The position numbers and the translations under genes were made by a program. Under the pieces are notes generated by a model that saw only the letters and a list, made by a program, of their open reading frames with translations, had not been told where the DNA came from and did not search any database. Source: CAYPZL01 sp964415045 (GTDB lineage Bacteria > Planctomycetota > Phycisphaerae > Sedimentisphaerales > Anaerobacaceae). Taken from it: a DNA stretch of 6,624 nt. Positions 1 through 5,466 of this stretch are shown piece by piece (the first letter of the stretch is position 1; every line of letters begins with the position of its first letter). The DNA lies in NCBI GenBank assembly GCA_964415045.1, contig CAYPZL010000255.1, positions 1-6,624 of the forward strand, in the 5' to 3' direction.

Positions 1-72
1 AAGGTTCCTACAGATGACTATCGGCCAAACCGGCCCTTTTGAGATAGTTACTTAGCGGCCTTTCCGCTGGCG
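1..72. other. Breakpoint region upstream of the galactokinase frame
   Basis: In the galactokinase frame there is a TGA stop at 40-42. After it the frame is open, and the residues from about position 55 (AAFPLAV before SSPLPEGY) still resemble the usual galactokinase lead-in to the PLPEGY segment. The other two forward frames reach stops at 15-17 and 53-55, and none shows galactokinase N-terminal motifs. A weak GGCC/GGCC stem at about 23-35 followed by CTTTT could be a remnant terminator of an upstream gene, but a 4 bp stem is poor evidence. The segment therefore looks like a junction where the first part of the galactokinase gene has been lost or frame-shifted, or like an assembly edge. Confidence 0.4.
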
Positions 73-927
73 GTGACCAGTAGTCCCTTGCCGGAGGGCT
101 ATGCGTTCGTGCTTGCCAATAGCCTCGTTCCGGCCGTGAAGCGAGCCGGCGGCCGCAATGCCTTCAACAGCCGCATCGCCGCCTACAAGCTTGGCTTTAT
201 GATGATCCGGAAGAACTTCCCCCAATACGCGCCCCGGCTCCAGTACCTCCGCGATGTTAATCCGGAGACGCTCGGCGTGGGCGAAGAGGAGATCTATCGC
301 ATCGTGCGGTCGTTGCCTGTCACTGCGACCCGCGTCGACGTCTTGCGGCTGCTGCCCGACTTGGAGGCCGAGATTCGCCAGACGTTCCGGATTCACGACG
401 AGCCGGCAAAGGGGTATCCCATCCGCCAAATCTGTCTCTACGGGATTACCGAGTGCATCCGCGCGAATATGGTCCCCGACTGTCTGCGCCGAGGAGATAT
501 CAGGCAATTCGGCGAGCTGATGAGCATCTCCCACGACGGCGACCGCGTCTCGCGCGTCATTGACGACGAGAGGGTGCCCACGGACAACTCGTATCCGGAC
601 GAGCGCATCGACGCCCTGATCGACGATCTCCAGTCGGGCGACCCCGAGCGGGTCGAGCGAGCCCGCCTGTGGCGGCAGGGCGGGGGCTACGACGTCAGCT
701 TGCCTCAGGTTGATGTGCTGGTTGACATCGCTCTGGCGACGCCGGGCGTTCTGGGCGCGGGCCTGGTGGGTGCGGGCATGGGCGGTTGCGTCGTGGCCAT
801 CGTGCAATCCGAACAGGCCCAGCAGCTCCTGCGCAACCTGGAGGAGCAATACTACGTCCCGCGAAACCTGGACGCAGCGGCCCACGTCATCACCCCGGTC
901 GGCGGCCTGCACACCTTTACGTTGTAG
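73..927 (+). CDS. Galactokinase (GHMP kinase family), 5'-truncated C-terminal portion
   Basis: A full-length galactokinase phosphorylates galactose at C1 using ATP in the cytoplasm (Leloir pathway). This 284-residue frame matches the C-terminal two thirds of the eukaryote-like (GALK2/Gal1-type) branch. It has PLPEGYAFVLANSLV at residues 5-19, an FNSRIAAYKLG helix at 31-41, GELMSISHDGD at 147-157, and the glycine-rich GHMP C-terminal motif GAGLVGAGMGGC at 228-239. Family members usually have 350-450 residues. The substrate signature (GEHTDY type), the GLSSS ATP loop and the catalytic Asp region are absent. The only usable start is GTG at 73, which has no Shine-Dalgarno and falls inside the conserved region, so it is probably not a true start. 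Similarity seems to continue back to about position 55, before the in-frame stop at 40-42. I infer a pseudogene, a frameshifted gene or a contig-edge artefact; alone it should not be an active kinase. It converges on nagB with 22 bp between stops. Another GHMP sugar kinase (for example a mannose-derivative kinase) is possible but fits less well. Confidence 0.75.
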   Translation: MTSSPLPEGYAFVLANSLVPAVKRAGGRNAFNSRIAAYKLGFMMIRKNFPQYAPRLQYLRDVNPETLGVGEEEIYRIVRSLPVTATRVDVLRLLPDLEAEIRQTFRIHDEPAKGYPIRQICLYGITECIRANMVPDCLRRGDIRQFGELMSISHDGDRVSRVIDDERVPTDNSYPDERIDALIDDLQSGDPERVERARLWRQGGGYDVSLPQVDVLVDIALATPGVLGAGLVGAGMGGCVVAIVQSEQAQQLLRNLEEQYYVPRNLDAAAHVITPVGGLHTFTL

Positions 928-949
928 CGGTCGGCGTCCGGACCCGGCG

Positions 950-1693
950 TCACTTCCGCGCCAGCAACGCGCCGGCCGGCTCGTCGAGGAACATAGAGCA
1001 GTTGGCGTGTTCGCGCAGGATCGAGGCCGGGCACTCCGGTGTCACGGGGCCCTCCAGGGCGTTCCTGACGGCCTCGGCCTTGCGCCGGTCGGGCACGGTG
1101 ACGACGAGCTGGTTGCTCTTGAGGATCTGTCTGATGCTCATGGAGATGGCCTGCGCCGGGACCTGCTCGAGCGTTTCGAACCAGCCTTCGCCGAGCTGTT
1201 GCCTGCGGCAGCGCTCGTCGAGTTGCACCACGAGATAGGGCTCTTCGGTCTCGAAATCGGCGGGCGGATCGTTGAAGGCGAGATGCCCGTTCTCGCCGAT
1301 GCCGATGCAGGCGACGTCAATCGGATGGGCCTGAATTAGCGTGCCGAGTCTTTCGCATTCCTGTGCGGGATCTTCGGCGTCACCGTCGACGAAGTGTGCG
1401 GCCTTCAGGACGCCGACCTTCTCGGCGAAACGCTCCCGCAGATACTTGCGGAAACTGGCCGGATGGTCGGGACCCAGACCGATGTACTCATCCAGATGGA
1501 ACATGACGACCTTCGACCAGTCGATGCCTTTGGCCGCAACGAGATTCTCCAGCATCTCGAACTGACTGGCCCCCGTGGCAAGAATCAGATTGGCCTGCTC
1601 TCGCTGCGCGATGGCGTCGCGGATACCGGCCGCAGCCGCACCGGCAGCGGCCGATCCCATCTGTTCCTTCGTGGCAAAGATGTGTGTCTCCAT
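950..1693 (-). CDS. nagB: Glucosamine-6-phosphate deaminase (NagB family)
   Basis: This enzyme converts glucosamine-6-phosphate to fructose-6-phosphate and ammonia in the cytoplasm, the last step of amino-sugar catabolism. The ATG at 1691-1693 (METHIF) gives 247 residues, normal for the family, and has GGAG (1701-1704) seven bases upstream. The open frame continues 21 codons further (to 1756) but that part runs through the promoter. Visible motifs are the phosphate-loop-like ATGAS (39-43), HLDEYIGL (66-73, Asp68 equivalent to E. coli Asp72) and GIGENGHLAFNDP (131-143, His137 equivalent to the ring-opening His143). The E. coli relay residues Asp141 and Glu148 are replaced by Asn135 and Asp142; Asn at the first site occurs in other deaminases, so activity is still likely. 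PECPASILREH (219-229) closes the family fold. It is a single gene on this strand, divergent from the lyase gene and convergent with the galactokinase remnant. A related 6-phosphogluconolactonase-type sugar-phosphate isomerase is the main alternative. Confidence 0.9.
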   Translation of the reverse strand: METHIFATKEQMGSAAAGAAAAGIRDAIAQREQANLILATGASQFEMLENLVAAKGIDWSKVVMFHLDEYIGLGPDHPASFRKYLRERFAEKVGVLKAAHFVDGDAEDPAQECERLGTLIQAHPIDVACIGIGENGHLAFNDPPADFETEEPYLVVQLDERCRRQQLGEGWFETLEQVPAQAISMSIRQILKSNQLVVTVPDRRKAEAVRNALEGPVTPECPASILREHANCSMFLDEPAGALLARK

Positions 1694-1700
1694 CAGTAAG

Positions 1701-1704
1701 CTCC
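1701..1704 (-). promoter_or_regulatory. Ribosome binding site of nagB
   Basis: On the minus strand GGAG lies seven bases before the ATG at 1691-1693. It supports the 247-residue start over the longer 268-residue frame, whose first codon (1754-1756) lies inside the -35 hexamer. Confidence 0.75.
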
Positions 1705-1727
1705 GATCCTTACAGCATTTGATTGAG

Positions 1728-1756
1728 ATGATATGGTCCCCTGCGCAGGCTGTCAA
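1728..1756 (-). promoter_or_regulatory. Sigma-70-type promoter of nagB, with palindrome in the spacer
   Basis: Read on the minus strand, TTGACA (1756-1751) is followed by exactly 17 bases and then TATCAT (1733-1728). This is a perfect -35 and a one-mismatch -10 at optimal spacing. Transcription would start near 1721, giving a leader of about 28 bases containing the GGAG site. A perfect 10 bp palindrome, CCTGCGCAGG (1740-1749), sits inside the spacer where a dimeric repressor could block RNA polymerase. The operator reading is inference; the promoter match is directly visible. Confidence 0.65.
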
Positions 1757-1862
1757 CGTCGCATGTCGCGGTATTGACGACGACAGGGCGTGACGGCCTC
1801 GAAGAATTCTCTTGCCTCCATCATGCGACAGCCCTTACAAATTGCCGGGGGAGACAGTCGTT

Positions 1863-1867
1863 GGAGG
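1863..1867 (+). promoter_or_regulatory. Ribosome binding site of the heparinase-like gene
   Basis: GGAGG is six bases upstream of the ATG at 1874. It decides the start: the frame is open back to a GTG at 1790, but the extra 28 residues would put a charged stretch ahead of the hydrophobic signal segment. Confidence 0.75.
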
Positions 1868-1873
1868 TATGCC

Positions 1874-3733
1874 ATGAAGAGTCTGTTGGTGTCAGCGTTT
1901 CTTTGTGTCGGTGTGTTTTGTTCCTGCGTTGCCGTAGATACGGCCGGCGGCGCCTTGCCTGTTGACGAGTCCGTCCTGGCCACGCTCGATACCGCCCATC
2001 CGCGGCTCATGCTCAAGGACGCGGACCTGGGGCGATTGAAAGCGTGCTATCCGGAGGACCCGGCTCTGCAGAAGTGCTGGCGCGACGTGCAGAAGGATGC
2101 CGATGCCTGTCTGGAGAGAAAGCCGCTGGTCTACAGGAAAGTCGGCCCGCGATTGCTGAGTGTCAGCCGGGATTGTCTGCGGCGCATCTACGCGCTGGCG
2201 CTGGCGTACCGGTGGACCGACGAGGAAAAATACGCCGCCAGGGCCAGGGACAACCTGCTGGAGGTCTGTGCGTTCCAGGACTGGAATCCGTCGCACTTTC
2301 TGGACACGGCGGAGATGTCACACGCCGTCGGCGTCGGTTACGACTGGCTGTTTGACTACCTCGATGGCGAGGCGCGCGGCAAGATCAAAGCGGCTCTGAT
2401 CGAGAAGGGCCTCAAGCCCGGATTGAAGGTGTACGAAGAGAACGGTTGGTGGGCCCGCAGCGAGCACAACTGGAACCAAGTCTGCAACGGAGGCATGATC
2501 GTCGGCGCGCTGGCCATCGCCGAGACCGATCCGAGCTACGCGCAGCGGATCGTTCCGGCCGCGGTCAAGTCGCTGCCCCGGGCCCTCAAGAGCTACGGGC
2601 CGGACGGCGCCTGGGGCGAAGGGCCCGGCTATTGGAGCTATGCCACGCATTACACCGCCTACGGGCTGACCGCACTGGAGACCGCCCTGGGCAATACGTT
2701 CGGGCTGCTGGAGATCGAGGGCCTCTCGAAGGCGGGCTATTTTCCGATTTACACGACCGGTCCTACGGGGCTGTATCTGAATCTGGCGGACGTTGGCGAG
2801 AGAAGCTCCCGCAGGCCCATGCCCTGCATGTTCTGGCTGGCCCGGACGTTCAACAACCCGCTCTACGCGTATTGCGAGCACGAGCAGATTGAGAAGCGTT
2901 CCGCCGGTGCGGCCCATCTTGTCTGGTACACCGCCAGGCCTCCGGCGCGGGCGGCCCGGCGGCAGCTTGACCGCTACTTCGACGGTCCGGTGGAGGTCGC
3001 CGTCTTTCGCAGCGCGTGGGACGATCCCAATGCGCTCTTCTTCGGCATCAAGGCGGGATACAACCAGGTCAACCACGGTCATCTCGACTTGGGCAACTTC
3101 GAGCTTGACGCCCTCGGCGTGCGCTGGGTGCGCGACCTGGGCTCGGACAATTACAACCTGCCCGGCTACTGGGACGGGAAGCGCGGCGGCAAGCGCTGGT
3201 CCTACTATCGGCTCAACTCGGCCAGTCACAACGTCCCCATGCTGGGCGGCGAGAATCAGGACCCGCTGGCCAGGTCGTCCTTTGTCAAGATCGAGACCAA
3301 TGTCGAGAGGCCCCGGGCTATCGTGGATCTGACCGAAGCGTATAGCACGTTCGCCAAATCGGTTCGGCGTGGTGTCACTCTGATGGATCGCAAGGCGGTG
3401 ATGGTTCAGGACGAGTTCGAGCTGAAAGAATCCTGTGACATCGCCTGGGGTCTGACGACCGATGCCCGGATCACGTTGCGGAAGGAATGGATCGCCGAGC
3501 TGGACCTTGGCGGCAAGACGCTGGTGGCGCGGGTGCAGGCCCCGTATCACGCGCCCTTCAGTATCGAGTCGGCCGAGCAGGAGAGCCCCCAGAGGTCGAA
3601 CAAGGGAGTCAAGCGTCTGGTGATTCGCGTGCCGAAGGCCGAAGGAAAGGTTCAGATAGCCGTCCTGTTCTCGCCGGTCTGGCCGGACGGATGGATCAGC
3701 AGCACGGGTATGAAACCGCTCGCTGAGTGGTGA
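1874..3733 (+). CDS. Exported heparinase II/III-family polysaccharide lyase
   Basis: Heparinase II/III-family enzymes cleave uronic-acid-containing polysaccharides (heparan sulfate, related glycosaminoglycans, alginate) by beta-elimination. The 619-residue product starts with a short basic end and a hydrophobic segment (residues 2-20, Cys-rich, VFCSC), so export is likely; a lipid anchor is uncertain because the lipobox is not canonical. Residues about 40-350 are helical and read like the alpha/alpha-toroid, with a catalytic-looking HNWNQVCNGG (198-207) and GEGPGYWSYATHY (248-260), which offers candidate tyrosines. From about 370 the beta-rich heparinase II/III C-terminal domain begins: NHGHLDLG (400-407), Asp421 and NSASHN (448-453). 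The spacing of His401, His403, Asp421 and His452 resembles the His406/His408/Asp425/His464 catalytic and zinc set of Pedobacter heparinase II, as I recall it. The substrate cannot be read from sequence. It is divergent from nagB, which fits hexosamine-containing glycans. The next gene is 215 bp downstream beyond a palindrome, so a shared transcript is not assured. Confidence 0.85.
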   Translation: MKSLLVSAFLCVGVFCSCVAVDTAGGALPVDESVLATLDTAHPRLMLKDADLGRLKACYPEDPALQKCWRDVQKDADACLERKPLVYRKVGPRLLSVSRDCLRRIYALALAYRWTDEEKYAARARDNLLEVCAFQDWNPSHFLDTAEMSHAVGVGYDWLFDYLDGEARGKIKAALIEKGLKPGLKVYEENGWWARSEHNWNQVCNGGMIVGALAIAETDPSYAQRIVPAAVKSLPRALKSYGPDGAWGEGPGYWSYATHYTAYGLTALETALGNTFGLLEIEGLSKAGYFPIYTTGPTGLYLNLADVGERSSRRPMPCMFWLARTFNNPLYAYCEHEQIEKRSAGAAHLVWYTARPPARAARRQLDRYFDGPVEVAVFRSAWDDPNALFFGIKAGYNQVNHGHLDLGNFELDALGVRWVRDLGSDNYNLPGYWDGKRGGKRWSYYRLNSASHNVPMLGGENQDPLARSSFVKIETNVERPRAIVDLTEAYSTFAKSVRRGVTLMDRKAVMVQDEFELKESCDIAWGLTTDARITLRKEWIAELDLGGKTLVARVQAPYHAPFSIESAEQESPQRSNKGVKRLVIRVPKAEGKVQIAVLFSPVWPDGWISSTGMKPLAEW

Positions 3734-3761
3734 TGCGAGTTTTTGGCTACTTCGTGCGCGG

Positions 3762-3867
3762 TGTCATCCTGAACGCAGCGTAGCGGAGCGAAGGATCTGG
3801 GCTGCAGGTTTGAAGTGCTTCCCGTTCGCAGGCCAGATCCATCGCCCTGGTGCGGCTCAGGATGACA
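3762..3867. repeat. Intergenic imperfect palindrome (REP/MITE-like)
   Basis: The outer arms are an exact 11 bp inverted repeat, TGTCATCCTGA at 3762-3772 and its complement at 3857-3867. A second, inner stem pairs GGATCTGG (3793-3800) with CCAGATCC (3833-3840). It extends by CTGC (3802-3805) to GCAG (3828-3831) across one G-G mismatch, leaving a loop of about 22 bases. Between the stems is the GC-rich GAACGCAGCGTAGCGGAGCG stretch (3771-3790). From memory, very similar TCATCCTGA...AGGATCT sequences occur between genes in many unrelated bacteria. Its placement after the lyase stop suggests a repeat that may also act as an RNA hairpin, limiting read-through or stabilising the 3' end; that role is inference. 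Only one copy is present in this window. Confidence 0.75.
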
Positions 3868-3937
3868 AAGTCTTATCGCGCAAGAGTTTTTCGAACCGTA
3901 AGAGAAGCAATAGACTCGATTGCGGTGGATTGAAAAC

Positions 3938-3943
3938 AAGGAG
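3938..3943 (+). promoter_or_regulatory. Ribosome binding site of the esterase-like gene
   Basis: AAGGAG lies five bases before the ATG at 3949 and eight before the in-frame ATG at 3952, so either could serve. A third ATG at 3944 is in another frame and gives only Met-Lys-stop (ATGAAATGA), its stop overlapping the real start. Confidence 0.7.
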
Positions 3944-3948
3944 ATGAA

Positions 3949-5148
3949 ATGATGGGGCGACGAGTAGGCAGTTGCTTGTTGTGTGCGTTTGTGGTCGTGG
4001 CGATATGGGGCGGCGCAGCCTGTGCCGATCAGGCCGACGAGCCTCAACTGTGTGTGGGAAACTATCAGAGCGAGGAGCAGGCCAAGGCGCAGTTGGCGCG
4101 ATTCGCCGAGACCTATACGAGCCTGTCCGAATGGCGGCAGCGTAAACAACGGATTCGCCAATGCATTCTCCAGGGGGCCGAACTATGGCCTCTGCCCGCC
4201 AAGTGTCCGTTGAATCCAATCATTCACAGCAGGCGGCAGTACGACGGGTACAGCGTCGAGAACGTGGCCATCGAGAGCCTTCCCGGCGTGTTCGTCACGG
4301 GCAGCTTGTATCGTCCGACGAAGGGGTCCGGCCCGTTCCCGGCGGTGATGTGCCCGCACGGGCACTGGGGCAAACCCGACGATTACGGACGGTTCCGTCC
4401 CGACATGCAGAAACGCTGCGCCGCGTTCGCCCGCATGGGGGCCATCGCGTTTTCGTATGACATGGTGGGGTACGGGGATTGGGCCAACGCCGGCTGGAAG
4501 CATCGCCGGCCGAAGGTCCTCAAACTCCAGCTCTGGAACAGCATTCGCATTCTCGATTTCCTTACCGCTCGCAAAGACGTCGATTCCGCTCGCATCGCTG
4601 TCACCGGTGCTTCCGGCGGCGGAACGCAGACCTTTCTGCTGACCGCCGTGGACGACCGTGTTGCGGTCTCGGTTCCGGTGGTCATGGTCTCGGCCCACTT
4701 CTTCGGCGGCTGCGTGTGCGAAAGTGGCATGCCCATCCATAAGAGCCGAAACCATGAGACCAACAACACCGAGATCGCCGCGCTGGCGGCGCCGCGACCG
4801 CAGTTGATCGTCTCCGACGGTAAGGACTGGACCAAGAACGTCCCGGACGTTGAGTTTCCCTACATCCAGAGCGTGTACCGTCTGTACGGAGCCGAGGACC
4901 GCGTCGAGTTCTGGCACCTGGCGAATGAGGGCCACGACTACGGTCGCTCCAAGCGCATCGGCGTCTACAAGTTTCTCGCCAAACACCTGGGGCTGCAATT
5001 GGCCGAACTGATCGACCGCGACGGCGCGATCAACGAAGATTTCGTGGTCATCGAGGAAAAAGAGAAGCTCTACGTCTTCGGCCCAAACCACCCCAGACCT
5101 TCCCACGCCGTCGGCCCAGGCACCACGGATCTGTCGTGGAATTGGTAG
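3949..5148 (+). CDS. Exported alpha/beta-hydrolase, acetyl-xylan-esterase type
   Basis: Probably a secreted carbohydrate esterase that removes acyl groups from polysaccharides; the exact substrate is unknown. The 399-residue protein has an Arg-containing N-end, a hydrophobic core (9-23) and an Ala-Cys-Ala cleavage site near residue 26, i.e. a type I signal peptide. The hydrolase fold starts near residue 100. CPHGHW (135-140) is the oxyanion-loop HG motif, AFSYDMVGYGDW (167-178) the following strand and loop, and GASGGG (220-225) the nucleophile elbow with Ser222. The likely acid is Asp290 or Asp293 in SDGKDW, and the likely histidine is His329 in NEGHDYG. A helical region of about 70 residues precedes the fold, and a tail of about 50 residues (from 350, ending TTDLSWNW) follows it. 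The neighbouring exported lyase supports a role in glycan attack. A peptidase of the prolyl-oligopeptidase superfamily or a CE15-like esterase are alternatives; I am sure of the fold and less sure of the activity. Confidence 0.8.
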   Translation: MMGRRVGSCLLCAFVVVAIWGGAACADQADEPQLCVGNYQSEEQAKAQLARFAETYTSLSEWRQRKQRIRQCILQGAELWPLPAKCPLNPIIHSRRQYDGYSVENVAIESLPGVFVTGSLYRPTKGSGPFPAVMCPHGHWGKPDDYGRFRPDMQKRCAAFARMGAIAFSYDMVGYGDWANAGWKHRRPKVLKLQLWNSIRILDFLTARKDVDSARIAVTGASGGGTQTFLLTAVDDRVAVSVPVVMVSAHFFGGCVCESGMPIHKSRNHETNNTEIAALAAPRPQLIVSDGKDWTKNVPDVEFPYIQSVYRLYGAEDRVEFWHLANEGHDYGRSKRIGVYKFLAKHLGLQLAELIDRDGAINEDFVVIEEKEKLYVFGPNHPRPSHAVGPGTTDLSWNW

Positions 5149-5466
5149 TTGCGGGGGACTGCTTAACAGGGTGGTTTTGCCTTTCGTTAGTTGTTGGTGT
5201 GCAATTTACTCAAACCGCCTGTTTTGCGGCATCGTCCTTTGATAGTGGATTGGGTCTTCCTTGAAGAAAAATTCCTGGCTATGTTGGCTTTGTGGCCATA
5301 GAAAGATGAGCACCGTAGGAGTTTTTCGGTAGATTGATTTGAAGATTGTCTTTGACGGACACCCCATGCTTATGAGATGATGCTTTGGTGGTGCATGTTT
5401 TACGGTGGGGTACGTGCTCACCCTCCAAGAGTTAAATCCTCGCAGGCGAGAAAGGAGTGTGGAAAA
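5149..5466. other. Intergenic stretch of 318 bp without a recognisable gene
   Basis: Sampled rows here are about 43% GC, clearly lower than the upstream genes. I see no convincing ORF, tRNA or strong terminator. The best terminator candidate after the esterase is CCGC/GCGG around 5216-5230, only four pairs and without a T-run. TTGACG (5352-5357) resembles a -35 but has no good -10 at the right distance; TTGTCT (5346-5351) with TTATGA (5370-5375), 18 bp apart, is a poor promoter candidate for the next gene. A small CTCG-CAGG-CGAG hairpin (5439-5450) directly abuts the next Shine-Dalgarno. Confidence 0.6.
5451..5457 (+). promoter_or_regulatory. Ribosome binding site of the PD40 lipoprotein gene
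   Basis: AAAGGAG is nine bases before the ATG at 5467. It selects that start over upstream ATGs in the same frame (5377, 5380), which would add 30 residues before the lipoprotein signal. Confidence 0.75.

Noticed and set aside
52..912. Long minus-strand ORF of 286 codons opposite the galactokinase
   Set aside because: It mirrors the conserved galactokinase frame, shows no recognisable domain and is typical of antisense shadows in GC-rich DNA.
928..949. Bidirectional terminator between the convergent galactokinase and nagB genes
   Set aside because: Only a loopless GTCCGGAC palindrome and a short CGGCGT direct repeat are present, with no T-run on either strand.
1774..1802. TTGACG at 1774-1779 as -35 of a rightward promoter for the lyase gene
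   Set aside because: The sequence 17 bases downstream (CCTCGA) does not resemble a -10 box; shifted spacings are no better.
1758..1829. 8 bp inverted repeat GTCGCATG / CATGCGAC in the divergent control region
   Set aside because: Arms do not extend beyond 8 bp and the spacing is 56 bases; a chance occurrence in 180 bp is plausible.
2318..3550. Minus-strand ORF of 410 codons inside the lyase gene
   Set aside because: It is Arg/Pro/Gly-rich with no motif, while the plus strand has a full family match with an RBS and signal segment.
3652..4161. Minus-strand ORF crossing the intergenic palindrome (CHPEPHQGDGS-type peptide)
   Set aside because: The peptide arises from translating the repeat; such spurious ORFs are common over this element.
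4183..5106. Minus-strand ORF of 307 codons opposite the esterase gene
   Set aside because: Antisense shadow of a clear alpha/beta-hydrolase with an intact Ser/His motif.
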